From positions 1 to 64,000 of the forward strand of contig JAHHGV010000024.1 of assembly GCA_019359695.1 (NCBI GenBank): a DNA stretch of 64,000 nt, written 5' to 3'. Both the position numbers and the translations under genes were made by a program. Of the stretch, positions 37,720 to 48,921 are shown piece by piece. The stretch is from Brasilonema angustatum HA4187-MV1. Its GTDB lineage: Bacteria > Cyanobacteriota > Cyanobacteriia > Cyanobacteriales > Nostocaceae. A model generated the notes under the pieces. It saw only the letters and a program-made list of their open reading frames with translations, ran no database searches and was not told where the DNA came from. Positions within the stretch are counted from its first letter, which is position 1; every line of letters starts with the position of its first letter.

Positions 37720-38190
37720 TGAGCGGAGGTTTCCTCCGTAGACGCTTTGCGGTGAGGGGGTCGCAGTCTTGGACGCCACTTCCTTCAAGTCGGCAAAGCC
37801 GCCCAACGGAGTGGCTCCGCTTCCCGTCGATTGCGAACCCCCGTTAGCGCAGCGAGACCGAAGGTCTTCCCCGAAGGGCTTGCCGCAGGCATCAAAGCTT
37901 TTCAAGACGGATTTTAGATTTTGGAGCCACTCGTGTGGGCGGTGAGACCAGTGCTCTTGGTAGGGGAGCCAGTGCGTTGCGGTGAATCCAGCGCTGCAGG
38001 AGGGTTTCCCTCCGTAGGCGACGGGCGTTCCCGAAGGGGGGTTCCCCCCGTTGTAGCACAAGCGCGTTTTCCCGACAGCCAGGCATCTGGCGGAGCGCGT
38101 TAGCTCCGGCCCCCTTAGGGGCTAGCGGAACCGGAGGTTCTCCCCGATAGCCGTAAGGCGTGGCCGTTCCCACTAGGGGTCTTCCGACTT
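37720..38190. repeat. Dense cluster of short palindromic dispersed repeats
   Basis: Nearly the whole spacer between the ferritin-like gene and hpnK is built of units such as GGAGGTTTCCTCCGTAGACG, GGTCTTCCCCGAAGGGCTTG, GAGCCAGTGCGTTGC, GAGGGTTTCCCTCCG, GTTCCCGAAGGGGGG and CCCCCTTAGGGGCTAGCGG. Each has a small palindromic core (GGTTTCC, CCCGAAGGG, CCTTAGG). Frames across it are accidental. Confidence 0.85.
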
Positions 38191-38281
38191 GAGCGAACTG
38201 GCGTGATTGTAAAAGACTTACTGGTAATTGCTTTTAGCATTCCATCTGTCGTATTCTTTTTTCAAATTGGTATCAGAACTT

Positions 38282-39154
38282 ATGCAGGCTCAGAAATTCG
38301 CCATTATCAATGGTGATGACTTCGGCTTTTCACATGGCGTTAACCAAGCAATTATCAAAGCGCACAAAGAAGGAATACTGACGAGTACCAGCTTAATGGT
38401 TACAGGTGAGGCATTTGATGAAGCGGTTGATTTTGCACATGCTCACCCCAGCCTAGGAGTTGGTTTGCACTTGGTTTTGGTGTGTGGTCGAGCTGCGCTG
38501 CCACCCTCGCAAATTCCTCACTTGGTTGATAATGCAGGTAATTTTCCATACGGTGCGGAAAGAAGCGGGTTGCGCTATCAGTTCAATCGGTCAACTCACG
38601 AGGAATTGCAGCGAGAAATCCGTGCTCAATTAGAAAAATTTCGCTCTTCTGGGTTGCGCCTTTCCCATGTAGATGGGCATTTGCATATGCACATGCATCC
38701 GTTGGTACTGCGTATCCTAGTTGATTTAGCCGATGAATTTGACATTCGAGTTATCCGTCTTCCTCATGAAGAACTGGGGATGAGCCTGCGGCTTGATCGT
38801 CAGAACTTACTAACTAAACTGGTTTGGGCGGGGGTATTTGGTGGACTGCGCCGCTACGGTGAGAACTTGCTCAAATCAAAGAGTATTGGTTTTGCTGAGC
38901 GCGTTTACGGGTTGCTGCAAACTGGTTCTGTGACTGAGGAATACTTGCTTGGTCTCATACCCCAAATTGAGGCAACGAGAGTGGAAATTTATTGTCATCC
39001 AGCGATCGCCATACCTGGCGAACCGCTGAATGGCCCATCAGGGGCAGGTGAAGTTGAACTCGCGGCTTTATTGAGTGGGCAGGTGCGTGAGGTGCTGGCT
39101 GCTAAGGGATTTGAATTGACGAATTTTGATCAACAAAGAACTCATAGCAAGTAG
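38282..39154 (+). CDS. hpnK: Hopanoid biosynthesis-associated protein HpnK (YdjC-like deacetylase)
   Basis: 290 residues from ATG 38282; the longer frame from 38228 adds a hydrophobic lead that does not fit the family. Motifs: IINGDDFGFSHGVN (catalytic/metal Asp), LHLVLVCGRAALP, and the metal-binding SHVDGHLHMHMHP. It is a YdjC/ChbG-fold carbohydrate deacetylase acting, by family knowledge, on the N-acetylglucosamine-derived head group of cyclitol hopanoids. Last gene of the hopanoid block. Confidence 0.9.
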   Translation: MQAQKFAIINGDDFGFSHGVNQAIIKAHKEGILTSTSLMVTGEAFDEAVDFAHAHPSLGVGLHLVLVCGRAALPPSQIPHLVDNAGNFPYGAERSGLRYQFNRSTHEELQREIRAQLEKFRSSGLRLSHVDGHLHMHMHPLVLRILVDLADEFDIRVIRLPHEELGMSLRLDRQNLLTKLVWAGVFGGLRRYGENLLKSKSIGFAERVYGLLQTGSVTEEYLLGLIPQIEATRVEIYCHPAIAIPGEPLNGPSGAGEVELAALLSGQVREVLAAKGFELTNFDQQRTHSK

Positions 39155-39417
39155 CGACTCAATGAGCTTACACCTATTCCTCTGTACAAGTTCAAAGAAA
39201 TATCACTTTGTCCTATTGGCAAATTAAGTGAGTGTGGGAACCGAATTAGCGATCATGAACTCGGTTCACCCTAGTGGGAACGGTCTGCCAGAAGGCTATC
39301 GGGAAGTCTTCTGGTGGGCGTCTAAGCCTGTGAAACTCTAGCTGAACACTACCTCACCAGAACGTCTGAAACTCTTTCTCCCCTACACAAGATGCACAAG
39401 ATACTGTTTTCAAGTCA

Positions 39418-39513
39418 GCCATTCATGGGCGATCGCCCACAAACCTTGCCATGAAAATAGATTTTCATGCTTGCCATTCATGAGAAAATCTCACAAACCT
39501 TGCCATGAAAATG
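39418..39513. repeat. 55-bp direct repeat with covarying palindromic centre
   Basis: GCCATTCAT...CACAAACCTTGCCATGAAAAT occurs at 39418 and 39473. The arms are identical but the centres differ, GGGCGATCGCCC versus GAGAAAATCTC, and both are palindromes. Between the copies is another palindrome, CATGAAAATAGATTTTCATG. The rest of the 39155-39609 gap shows a few palindromic dispersed repeats and a CCCTTACACC-type tract, with no gene. Confidence 0.7.
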
Positions 39514-39609
39514 TCTTTCCTTATACCCTTATACTCCTACACCCTTACACGCCTACACCCATACAAGCGAAATCTTCTTAAAATCCCGCGTCCTTGAGGC
39601 GGGGAAGCG

Positions 39610-40689
39610 CTAGGTTGTTCGTATCCTTTGCAAGACAATGAAGCTTAAAAAGAGGATGATCCCAATGGTCGTAACAAGTATTTGTACCAAGGTCATATTT
39701 TGTAGTCTCATTGCCAACACGTTGCAAATCAAAGCAATTGACCAAAGAGTAAGCGCAGCATGGCGTTGAGACAAGCCCCAAGCTAACAAGCGGTGGTGCA
39801 GGTGGTCTTTGCCAGGGGTACTAAGAGGATTTTTTCCCGCCATCAGGCGTCGGATAAACACTTGAGTGGTATCGAGTACTGGTAATAGCAAAAACAGAAC
39901 CGGTGCGACCAGAGAGACAGCCGTCGGTCCTTGGAGATTACCTAAAATACTAGTAGCAGCTAGTACATAACCAAAAAAGTAGGCCCCAGCATCACCCATA
40001 ATAATGCGCGAAGGATGGAAGTTATGGCTCAAGAAGCCCAACGCCGCCCCTCCCAATGCCGCCAGAACTAACGTCGCTGCCGCACGGTTGGGAACCTGAG
40101 CAGAAACTGCCAATAAACTTATAGCGGTGATAAAGCTTACTCCCCCCGCCAAACCGTCCATGCCATCCATTAAGTTGATGGCATTCGTGATCCCAACTAC
40201 CCACAGTACTGTTAGTATTACTGATAGTGTAGAGTCGATGGGAGTCCCAAAAGAGAATTCTATGGTAATACGATTAGCAACCAGCAACAGAGCTGTGAGT
40301 ATCTGAATTAACAATCGAACCAGAGGGGGTAAGCCAAATTGGTCATCAATAAAGCCCACAAGAACCAGTATCGATCCCCCTAGAAGAATCGTCTGTACCT
40401 CAGCCAGTACTCTTTCGAGTTCAATAGGTCGTAAGAGACTGGCTAATACCACGGCAGCAATCACTCCTGCATAAATAGCTAGACCTCCTGCATTAGGCAA
40501 AGGTTCTCGGTTCAGCCGTCGCGCATTCGGTTGGTCAGCCCAACCTACTCGCAGGGCAAACTTGCGAACTGCTGGAATCAAGCGCCAAGTGACAGTACCA
40601 GCTAAAAGAAATGTAAATACTACCGCCAACCAGCCGGAACCGCTAGGGTCAGCAATACCGAGGGAACGAAGGGAGCTGTATATGTTCAT
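39610..40689 (-). CDS. Undecaprenyl-phosphate GlcNAc-1-phosphate transferase-like (WecA/TagO/MraY family)
   Basis: 359 residues, about 10-11 membrane helices. Seen: LPNAGGLAIYAG, VGFIDDQFGL (catalytic Asp-Asp), NAINLMDGMDGLAGG, FHPSRIIMGDAGAYFFGYVL and GKDHLHHRL (the His motif of WecA/TagO-type enzymes). It starts synthesis of a surface polysaccharide by moving a sugar-1-phosphate from UDP-sugar to undecaprenyl phosphate. Sugar specificity and pathway are not evident; no other glycan genes are next to it. Confidence 0.92.
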   Translation of the reverse strand: MNIYSSLRSLGIADPSGSGWLAVVFTFLLAGTVTWRLIPAVRKFALRVGWADQPNARRLNREPLPNAGGLAIYAGVIAAVVLASLLRPIELERVLAEVQTILLGGSILVLVGFIDDQFGLPPLVRLLIQILTALLLVANRITIEFSFGTPIDSTLSVILTVLWVVGITNAINLMDGMDGLAGGVSFITAISLLAVSAQVPNRAAATLVLAALGGAALGFLSHNFHPSRIIMGDAGAYFFGYVLAATSILGNLQGPTAVSLVAPVLFLLLPVLDTTQVFIRRLMAGKNPLSTPGKDHLHHRLLAWGLSQRHAALTLWSIALICNVLAMRLQNMTLVQILVTTIGIILFLSFIVLQRIRTT

Positions 40690-41083
40690 CTCCCGGTTTA
40701 ACCATTAGTGTCAGTATCAATAAGCATCAACTGTATGTTAGTGAATTTTTTCCTAACTATCTGTAACTTCATAAGAAGTTGCTTCTAATATAGAGTCATT
40801 CTGTGAGAATAAAGTGTCTGAGTAAGGCCATAACACCTTAAGTCTGTGCTGGAGTGGGGTGTAGAGTAGAAAGATTATTTTTTATTTTGTCTTTTGAAAT
40901 TTAAATTGTCACTGGTCTTTAGTCCCCAACTTCAACTAATTCCGCAAGGACTTATCCAGCGCTAAATTGTTCCAAGGCAACTAACTGCAAAGTTGCTGCA
41001 TTTTATTCCAGTCAGAATGCTTAGGACGTAGCCGTGCTGTAGGCATAGCGCTTAGGATATATCCGAAGGATGACTAAAAGTGA

Positions 41084-42819
<1,736 letters not shown>

Positions 42820-42847
42820 TTCTGTTGACCATATAAATTTCACCCTT

Positions 42848-42870
42848 GGTGGGCACTGCCCACCTTTTTT
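42848..42870 (+). terminator. Intrinsic terminator of groL
   Basis: GGTGGGC (42848-42854), 3-nt loop ACT, GCCCACC (42858-42864) then TTTTTT. Stem, loop and T-run are all canonical, 28 bp after the groL stop. The gap from here to 43230 contains a frame of 117 codons without family resemblance. Confidence 0.9.
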
Positions 42871-43230
42871 GTTAACCACTGAGCGCTCATGGTCGAAAAA
42901 CTTGCTATGCCAAAATTGGACTCTATCATTAAGACTAATTAATTTCCCCTATACCCCTATTCCCTTACCCCCCTTTTTCTTGACATACTATTTATTTAGT
43001 AAACTAAATGACAAAATTAGCACTTGCACACGCAGCTATGTTGATGATTTAATAGCCATGTCCAAAGCTAACTCATCGCTAATTTCATGTCATTTTTTTC
43101 CAGAGCCTTGCCTTGAACCACAACTTGTGATAAGTACATTACACATTCTGGATATTAAACTGAAGATAGGACATAGTGTTAGTGCTATGTTCTTAGGGCT
43201 AATTCCGCCAAATGTTAAATAGGAGAATAT

Positions 43231-44067
43231 ATGGAACCAATTATTGCCATAGTCTTAGTGCTTATAGGGTATGCATTAGGATCGGCAAAGCTTATTAATC
43301 AGGGAAATGAAGCTTTGGTTGAACGTTTGGGGCAGAAGCATCGCATACTTAAACCAGGACTCAACTTTATTGTTCCCTTGCTCGATCAAATTGTCATGGA
43401 GGATACGACCCGAGAGCAAGTTTTAGACATCAAGCCTCAGAACGTGATCACCAGAGATAATATCTACTTGGAAGTGGATGGAGTTGTTTACTGGCGCGTC
43501 AGAGATATAGAGAAAAGCTTTTATGAAATTGACGACTTGCAGCAAGCACTAACAAACTTGACTACAACTACGCTTAGGGAAGTCATTGCCCAGAATACCT
43601 TGGAAGATGCCAACGCCGCCAGAGCAGGCATGAACACTGCCTTTCTGGCTCAGTTGAATCACACAACGGCGCAGTGGGGAGTTGAAATTCTGCGGGTAGA
43701 TATTCAGAGTATTACACCACCTGAGAGTGTTCGCAAATCAATGGAAGAGCAGCGAGCTGCTGAAATTACTAGCCGTGCTGCGATTTTAGAAGCAGAAGGG
43801 CAGCAACAAGCTGCAATTAAGAAAGCACAAGGAACAAAAGCCTCAATGCAGCTCATTTCTGAAGCTTTACGTTCTAATCCTGAAAGTAAGGAAATTCTGC
43901 GCTATCTCGTGGCTCAAGATTACATCAATGCCAGCTACAGACTGGGTGAAAGCGAGAATGCCAAAGTTGTCTTTGTAGACCCAGGCAAAGGTGCTGAGAT
44001 GATGGATTTGATTTCTTCGATGACACACGAAGAACATGCCAACAATGGCGACAATGGTTCTACTTAG
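43231..44067 (+). CDS. SPFH/band-7 protein (stomatin/paraslipin-like)
   Basis: 278 residues. One N-terminal membrane helix (IIAIVLVLIGYALGSA), then the band-7 domain (NQGNEALVERLGQKHRILKP, DIKPQNVITRDNIYLEVDGV) and the coiled-coil segment EEQRAAEITSRAAILEAEGQ followed by a short acidic tail. Such proteins oligomerise in the membrane and organise microdomains or proteases. No NfeD partner gene is adjacent. AGGAG is 6 nt before the ATG. Its stop overlaps that of folP (convergent, 4 bp). Confidence 0.9.
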   Translation: MEPIIAIVLVLIGYALGSAKLINQGNEALVERLGQKHRILKPGLNFIVPLLDQIVMEDTTREQVLDIKPQNVITRDNIYLEVDGVVYWRVRDIEKSFYEIDDLQQALTNLTTTTLREVIAQNTLEDANAARAGMNTAFLAQLNHTTAQWGVEILRVDIQSITPPESVRKSMEEQRAAEITSRAAILEAEGQQQAAIKKAQGTKASMQLISEALRSNPESKEILRYLVAQDYINASYRLGESENAKVVFVDPGKGAEMMDLISSMTHEEHANNGDNGST

Positions 44068-44930
44068 TCTGATGGCTGGACTTGCGAAGATTGTCGCAAA
44101 ATTGCATCAGCAACCAATGATACATCGCGCATTTCTTTAACATCGTGAACTCGCAGGATATCAGCACCATTAAAGATAGCAGCACAACACGCAGCTGCTG
44201 TTCCCCAGACTCGTGCTTTCGGATCTGGCTGATTTAAAATACGACCAATGAAACTTTTACGAGATGCTCCTACTAAAATAGGACACTTAAGTTGACGCAA
44301 TTGGGGTAAGCGGCGCAAAATTTCTAAATTTTGCTCATAGTTCTTGGCAAAGCCAATCCCTGGATCGATGATAATTTTTCTTTCGTCAATACCTACAGCA
44401 GTAGCTACAGCGATTTGCTTTGCCAAAAAACTATAAATCTCTCCCATCAAATCTTGATAATTAGTGAATTGTTGCATTGTTTGCGGGTTTCCCCTGATGT
44501 GCATTAATATAATAGGCACATTCATCCTTGCCACTGTCAGCAACATTTCTGGGTCTAAGGTAGCCCCGGAAATGTCATTAACTATATCCGCACCTGCTTC
44601 TACAGCAGCCTGGGCAACAGCTGCCCTTGTTGTGTCTACAGAAATTGGCACTGGTATCTCTTTTCGCAGTATTTGCAATACTGGCAGAACTCGGTTAAGT
44701 TCTTCTGCAAGAGTGATTTGCTCTGCCCCTGGTCGAGTTGATTGACCACCAACATCGATAATATCTACACCGCCTGCTACCATTGCTTGTGCTTGTGCTA
44801 AAGCAGCAGTGACTGTATTGAATTCGCCACCATCACTGAAACTGTCAGGTGTGACATTTAGAATCCCCATGAGGTACGTCCGCTGTCCCCACTCAAAACA
44901 GCGTTCTCGAATGATTAAATTGGGTGTCAT
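44064..44930 (-). CDS. folP: Dihydropteroate synthase FolP
   Basis: 288 residues from ATG 44930; the frame is open upstream through repeat palindromes, which argues against the longer start. Motifs: MGILNVTPDSFSDGG, DVGGQSTRPGA, DPGIGFAK, VGASRKSFIG. It condenses p-aminobenzoate with the pterin diphosphate in folate synthesis. It follows tpiA on the minus strand after a 180-bp spacer with three hairpins. Confidence 0.95.
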   Translation of the reverse strand: MTPNLIIRERCFEWGQRTYLMGILNVTPDSFSDGGEFNTVTAALAQAQAMVAGGVDIIDVGGQSTRPGAEQITLAEELNRVLPVLQILRKEIPVPISVDTTRAAVAQAAVEAGADIVNDISGATLDPEMLLTVARMNVPIILMHIRGNPQTMQQFTNYQDLMGEIYSFLAKQIAVATAVGIDERKIIIDPGIGFAKNYEQNLEILRRLPQLRQLKCPILVGASRKSFIGRILNQPDPKARVWGTAAACCAAIFNGADILRVHDVKEMRDVSLVADAILRQSSQVQPSD

Positions 44931-44959
44931 AAATTTACGTGTTAAACACGCTTTACACT

Positions 44960-45084
44960 CGTTCCTAGGGCAAAGCCCTAGGAACGCTTGACTAAAGGCT
45001 CCGCCTCTAGATTTCAAGATTAATTTCGCCATTTCTACGTGAGGCTCAGCCTCACTGTATACATTCCCTGGCTGAGCCAGGGAA
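44960..45084. repeat. Three perfect palindromic hairpins between tpiA and folP
   Basis: CGTTCCTAGGGC-AAA-GCCCTAGGAACG (44960-44986), GTGAGGCT-C-AGCCTCAC (45039-45055) and TTCCCTGGCT-G-AGCCAGGGAA (45064-45084). They belong to the GAGGCTGAGCC / GTTCCC palindrome family, also seen near 63640. In a tpiA-folP transcript they would form strong hairpins. Confidence 0.85.
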
Positions 45085-45109
45085 CGAGAGGACTTTGGTT
45101 ACTGAACAT

Positions 45110-45850
45110 TCACTTATAATTCACAAGTCTGGCGAAACTTGCGGGTTCCAAACTTGCTCCTCCCACCAGAACGCCGTCAATTTCCCTTTGAGCCATGATT
45201 TCGTCTATATTATTCGGCTTTACCGAACCACCGTATTGAATTGGTACATTAGGATTGGTCAATTGGTTGCGAATCAAACCGATGACACGATTGGCTTCCT
45301 TGGTTTCACAAGTGTCACCAGTGCCGATGGCCCAAATGGGTTCATAAGCAATAACCAAATTCTCCTGATCAATATCCACAAGGGCTTTTTCGAGTTGGCT
45401 GATAATCAGTGATTCTGTTTCCAGCGCATCTCGTTGTTGTTTGGTTTCACCTACACATAGAATAGGCGTAAGACCAAACTTCTGAGCAGCTTTCAGGCGC
45501 AGGTTGACGGTGTGATCAGTTTCACCAAAGTATTGCCGGCGTTCGCTATGACCGACAATAACATAGCGCACACCAATCTCAGTGAGCATAGGTCCAGAAA
45601 TTTCACCCGTGTAGGCTCCATTCCCTTCCCAGTGAATATTTTGCGCCCCCAATTGTATACGACTTCCATGCAAACTCTTGGAAAAAACGCTTAAATCAGT
45701 GAAGGGGACGCACAATACCACTTCTCGGTCTTGAGGAGTTTCGCCCAAGCTGGGCAGAAATCCTTTTAAAAACTCCAGGGATTCTGCCTGGGTTTTGAAC
45801 ATTTTCCAATTACCGGCAATAACTATTTTTCGCACAGGTGATTTCGTCAA
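45110..45850 (-). CDS. tpiA: Triosephosphate isomerase
   Basis: 246 residues, complete TIM barrel: GNWKMFK (catalytic Lys), [16 protein letters not shown] (catalytic His), [13 protein letters not shown] (catalytic Glu, loop 6), [13 protein letters not shown] and [10 protein letters not shown] for phosphate binding. It interconverts DHAP and glyceraldehyde-3-phosphate in glycolysis and the Calvin cycle. Probably first gene of a tpiA-folP transcription unit. Confidence 0.97.
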   Translation of the reverse strand: MTKSPVRKIVIAGNWKMFKTQAESLEFLKGFLPSLGETPQDREVVLCVPFTDLSVFSKSLHGSRIQLGAQNIHWEGNGAYTGEISGPMLTEIGVRYVIVGHSERRQYFGETDHTVNLRLKAAQKFGLTPILCVGETKQQRDALETESLIISQLEKALVDIDQENLVIAYEPIWAIGTGDTCETKEANRVIGLIRNQLTNPNVPIQYGGSVKPNNIDEIMAQREIDGVLVGGASLEPASFARLVNYK

Positions 45851-46036
45851 GAACTATAACGCTACTACATGCATTTTTCAGTTTATGACTTTAAGGGGTC
45901 ATCACGAAAGATAAACATCGCTACTATCTATTTAGCATTGTAGATTCTGCCATTTTTCACGATGTGGTCGTCGTCGCTTCATGGAGGTAATGATAGTAAA
46001 CAAGAGATATATAAAATTTGAAAATCGAAAACTGAT

Positions 46037-47518
46037 ATGACTCCAACATTACCCTTACCCGAGCCACATCGTAATGATTCGCCCAGCAGTAGCGAAAACT
46101 CTCTCAATTGGGACGAACAGCTAGATAGTGCGATTTTTACTTTTGAAGATATTCAAGCAGAACTCAACTATAAACAAGCGCGAACCGCACTGCGAAATTT
46201 GGTAGATAAACTTGATCTCACTCAAGAGGAAAAAGACGGACTGGAGATAGAGATTGGCGATTTGGAAACAATGCTGTTGAAATTAGAACGCATGGTAGTT
46301 CAGATAGCCGCCTTTGGGATGGTGGGACGAGGCAAATCATCTCTACTCAATGCTTTGGTAGGGCAACCAGTATTTGAAACAGGTCCCTTGCATGGTGTCA
46401 CGCGCAATTCTCAAACTGCAAATTGGACTATCACAGAAGAAGAGATTGGGGAAACACAACGTGCTTTGCGAGTGACTCTACCGGGAAGTGGTCAATCTCA
46501 AGTGGAATTGATTGATACCCCAGGGTTAGACGAAGTTAATGGTGAAACCCGCGCCACACTAGCACAACAGATCGCAAAACAAGCAGATTTGATTTTGTTT
46601 GTCGTTGCTGGCGACATGACGAAAGTTGAACATGATGCCCTTTCCCAATTACGGGAAGCGGGTAAACCTATTTTGCTGGTGTTTAACAAAACAGACCAGT
46701 ATCCTGAAGCAGATCGCATGGCAATTTACGAAAAAATTCGGGATGAAAGGGTACGAGAATTACTTTCACCTGATGAAATTGTGATGGCTGCAGCATCGCC
46801 ATTGGTGAGGAGAATGGTTCATCGTCCCGATGGTACCAGGGGTGTGCAGTTGAGTGCAGGAGTTGCCCAAGTTGAAGAACTGAAGTTGAAGATTTTGGAA
46901 ATTCTACATCGTGAAGGCAAAGCTTTGGTCGCCCTCAACACTATGCTTTATGCTGACAACGTTAATGAGCAGTTGGTGCAGCGAAAACTTAAGATTCGAG
47001 ATACCAGTGCCAATCAGTTGATATGGAAAGCAACGATGACTAAAGCAATGGCGATCGCCTTCAATCCTGTCATGCTACTAGATGTTCTCGCTGGTGCGGT
47101 GATAGATATCGTCCTGATTCTGGGCTTATCAAAACTTTATGGCATTCCCATGACCGAAACCGGAGCCGTAAAATTATTACAAAGAATTGCCTTGAGTATG
47201 GGTGGTATCAGTGCCAGTGAACTCTTGGCAAATTTGGGCTTGAGTTCGCTGAAAACATTACTTGGTCTGTCTGCACCTGCGACTGGGGGCGCTTCCTTGG
47301 GTGCCTATGTGTCAGTAGCACTAACTCAAGCGGGTGTAGCAGGTGTTTCTTGCTATGGTCTTGGGTATGTGACAAAAGCATACTTAGCCAATGGGGCAAA
47401 TTGGGGACCAGAAGGTCCTAAAGTTGTGATTAGTAAAATTTTGGCAACCCTTGATGAAGGTTCAATTCTCAACCGGATTAAAGATGAATTGCGATTAAAG
47501 ATAAAAGCTAAAACATAA
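46037..47518 (+). CDS. Era/dynamin-like GTPase with C-terminal hydrophobic domain (DUF697 type)
   Basis: 493 residues. G1 GMVGRGKSS (94-102), G3 DTPG (160-163), G4 NKTD (217-220), with a helical lead (~45-88) before the G domain and a hydrophobic C-terminal region (~330-455, LLDVLAGAVIDIVLILGLSK and following) of the DUF697 kind. Cyanobacterial genomes carry several such membrane-associated GTPases; the role is unknown, and membrane remodelling or stress are suggestions only. Monocistronic. Confidence 0.85.
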   Translation: MTPTLPLPEPHRNDSPSSSENSLNWDEQLDSAIFTFEDIQAELNYKQARTALRNLVDKLDLTQEEKDGLEIEIGDLETMLLKLERMVVQIAAFGMVGRGKSSLLNALVGQPVFETGPLHGVTRNSQTANWTITEEEIGETQRALRVTLPGSGQSQVELIDTPGLDEVNGETRATLAQQIAKQADLILFVVAGDMTKVEHDALSQLREAGKPILLVFNKTDQYPEADRMAIYEKIRDERVRELLSPDEIVMAAASPLVRRMVHRPDGTRGVQLSAGVAQVEELKLKILEILHREGKALVALNTMLYADNVNEQLVQRKLKIRDTSANQLIWKATMTKAMAIAFNPVMLLDVLAGAVIDIVLILGLSKLYGIPMTETGAVKLLQRIALSMGGISASELLANLGLSSLKTLLGLSAPATGGASLGAYVSVALTQAGVAGVSCYGLGYVTKAYLANGANWGPEGPKVVISKILATLDEGSILNRIKDELRLKIKAKT

Positions 47519-47687
47519 GTAAATTGGGAACAGGGAACAGCCAGCAATTTTTGTAGGGTGGGCACTGCTTACCCTTCGGGTTCACCAGTCGCCTCTGTCG
47601 GGAAACCCTCCTGCAGCGCTGGATTCACCGTTTGCTCAAACCCTTCTTTTTACTATTGTGGGCAGTGCCCACCTACGGTTATTGAGA

Positions 47688-47903
47688 ATGGTGCAAGATT
47701 TCAGCTTAAATAAATACACAGTTATGCAAGTAGATGGCAATATTCATGACACTCAACAAGTTGAAGATACTATTCGAGAAAACTGGTTAAAAGCCAATGG
47801 TTTCCAAGTAATTCGCTTTAGGAATGAACAAATATTAAATCATATAGAAGCAGTGCTAAACGAGATTGCTAATGTCATTGATTCAATCAGAACAACGAAG
47901 TAG
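47688..47903 (+). pseudogene. Truncated DUF559-type endonuclease-like fragment
   Basis: 71 residues from ATG 47688. QVDGNIHDTQQVEDTIRENW then LKANGFQVIRFRNEQILNHI is the C-terminal half of DUF559 (very-short-patch-repair-like fold) proteins. The N-terminal half, with the start of the nuclease fold, is missing and replaced by dispersed-repeat DNA (47555-47680, CCTTCGGGTTCACCAGTCGC..., GTGGGCAGTGCCCACC). Likely non-functional. Confidence 0.7.
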
Positions 47904-48175
47904 TTAAGTTCTCCACAAGTTACTTCCCCCCTCTCCCAGTGGGAGAGGGGGCTAGGGGGTGAGGGCTATTTTCCAAGCAAATAAAAGGGTTTACGCAAAA
48001 ATCAATATTTTCGGCTTTGTGTGAGAAATAAAAGTCCAAATGCCTAGCAGTATCTTGGTTTGGTGATTTTGCCTTTAATTTTTATCCCACTAAAGTGATC
48101 AAAGAGCGATACACTGTTACCTAAAATGAGGATACAACAAATACGCCACTCGCTCTTTGATAGGAGTATCCATCT

Positions 48176-48838
48176 GTGCAGCCGGACTTATTAAGCCTGG
48201 AAATAACTAAGGGAGAACTGAGACGTTTAATTGGATTAAATCCAGACAATGTCTTACGACCTTCTATTATGAAGGATCGCGAGAAGCGATTTCGTTTTTT
48301 GATTAACGAAATTGTTATAGCGCTGGTGGTGAGTTTGATAATTGTCGGGTTTGTTTATGCGTTTGTGATTCTGCCGACAATTGGTTCCTCAATAATACTA
48401 GGAATTGTTTTGCTGACAACTGTGCCAATTGCTATTATAGTTGGGCGTTGGTTTTGGCGGCGTTTTACCCATCCCAGAACACTCAGAGTACTTTTGGATC
48501 AAGTCGATAAATATCATAAGTTGGTGATCGCGATCGCTATCCATGATCCACAGATAACATCTGGGAACACAGACAGTGGTATAGCTGATAGAGAAAAAGT
48601 CGTTGCTGCTCTGCAACTTATTAGAGAAGATTTCGTTCGCGCTTTGAAAACAGAACGAATTTTACGAGATAATAAAGAATTATTTACCAATAATCAAGAA
48701 TTACTTGTCAATAATTTAACAAAGTTGCAAGCCTTACAAGTGAGCAGTCAGGCAAGCGAGTATGCTCAACTTCTAAATCAATCATTGCAGATTGCAATGA
48801 GTGTGCAAACAGAGATCACAAAATTGCGGAAAATTTGA
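48176..48838 (+). CDS. Conserved-type hypothetical membrane protein
   Basis: 220 residues. Two adjacent membrane helices (FLINEIVIALVVSLIIVGFV and SIILGIVLLTTVPIAIIVGR), flanked by basic residues, and a C-terminal coiled coil (~150-218, RDNKELFTNNQELLVNNLTK). The N-terminus is cytosolic-looking. No named family is recognised. The following kinase frame begins at its stop codon, hinting at coexpression. The 47904-48175 spacer holds a palindromic repeat (CCCCTCTCCCAGTGGGAGAG). Confidence 0.6.
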   Translation: MQPDLLSLEITKGELRRLIGLNPDNVLRPSIMKDREKRFRFLINEIVIALVVSLIIVGFVYAFVILPTIGSSIILGIVLLTTVPIAIIVGRWFWRRFTHPRTLRVLLDQVDKYHKLVIAIAIHDPQITSGNTDSGIADREKVVAALQLIREDFVRALKTERILRDNKELFTNNQELLVNNLTKLQALQVSSQASEYAQLLNQSLQIAMSVQTEITKLRKI

Positions 48839-48921
48839 ATCCCGGTTATCAAAGCAGTCTCCATTCAAAGAACCAATACTTGCCAGAACTTTCCAACAAA
48901 CATTTGTCCGTTGACTTAAAC

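Noticed and set aside
37663-38173. Several 60-130 codon frames in the spacer before hpnK
   Set aside because: They read through stacked palindromic repeats and have no domain content.
42869-43222. 117-codon frame between groL and the band-7 gene
   Set aside because: Low-information sequence through CCCCTATACCCC-type repeats, no domain; the spacer looks non-coding.
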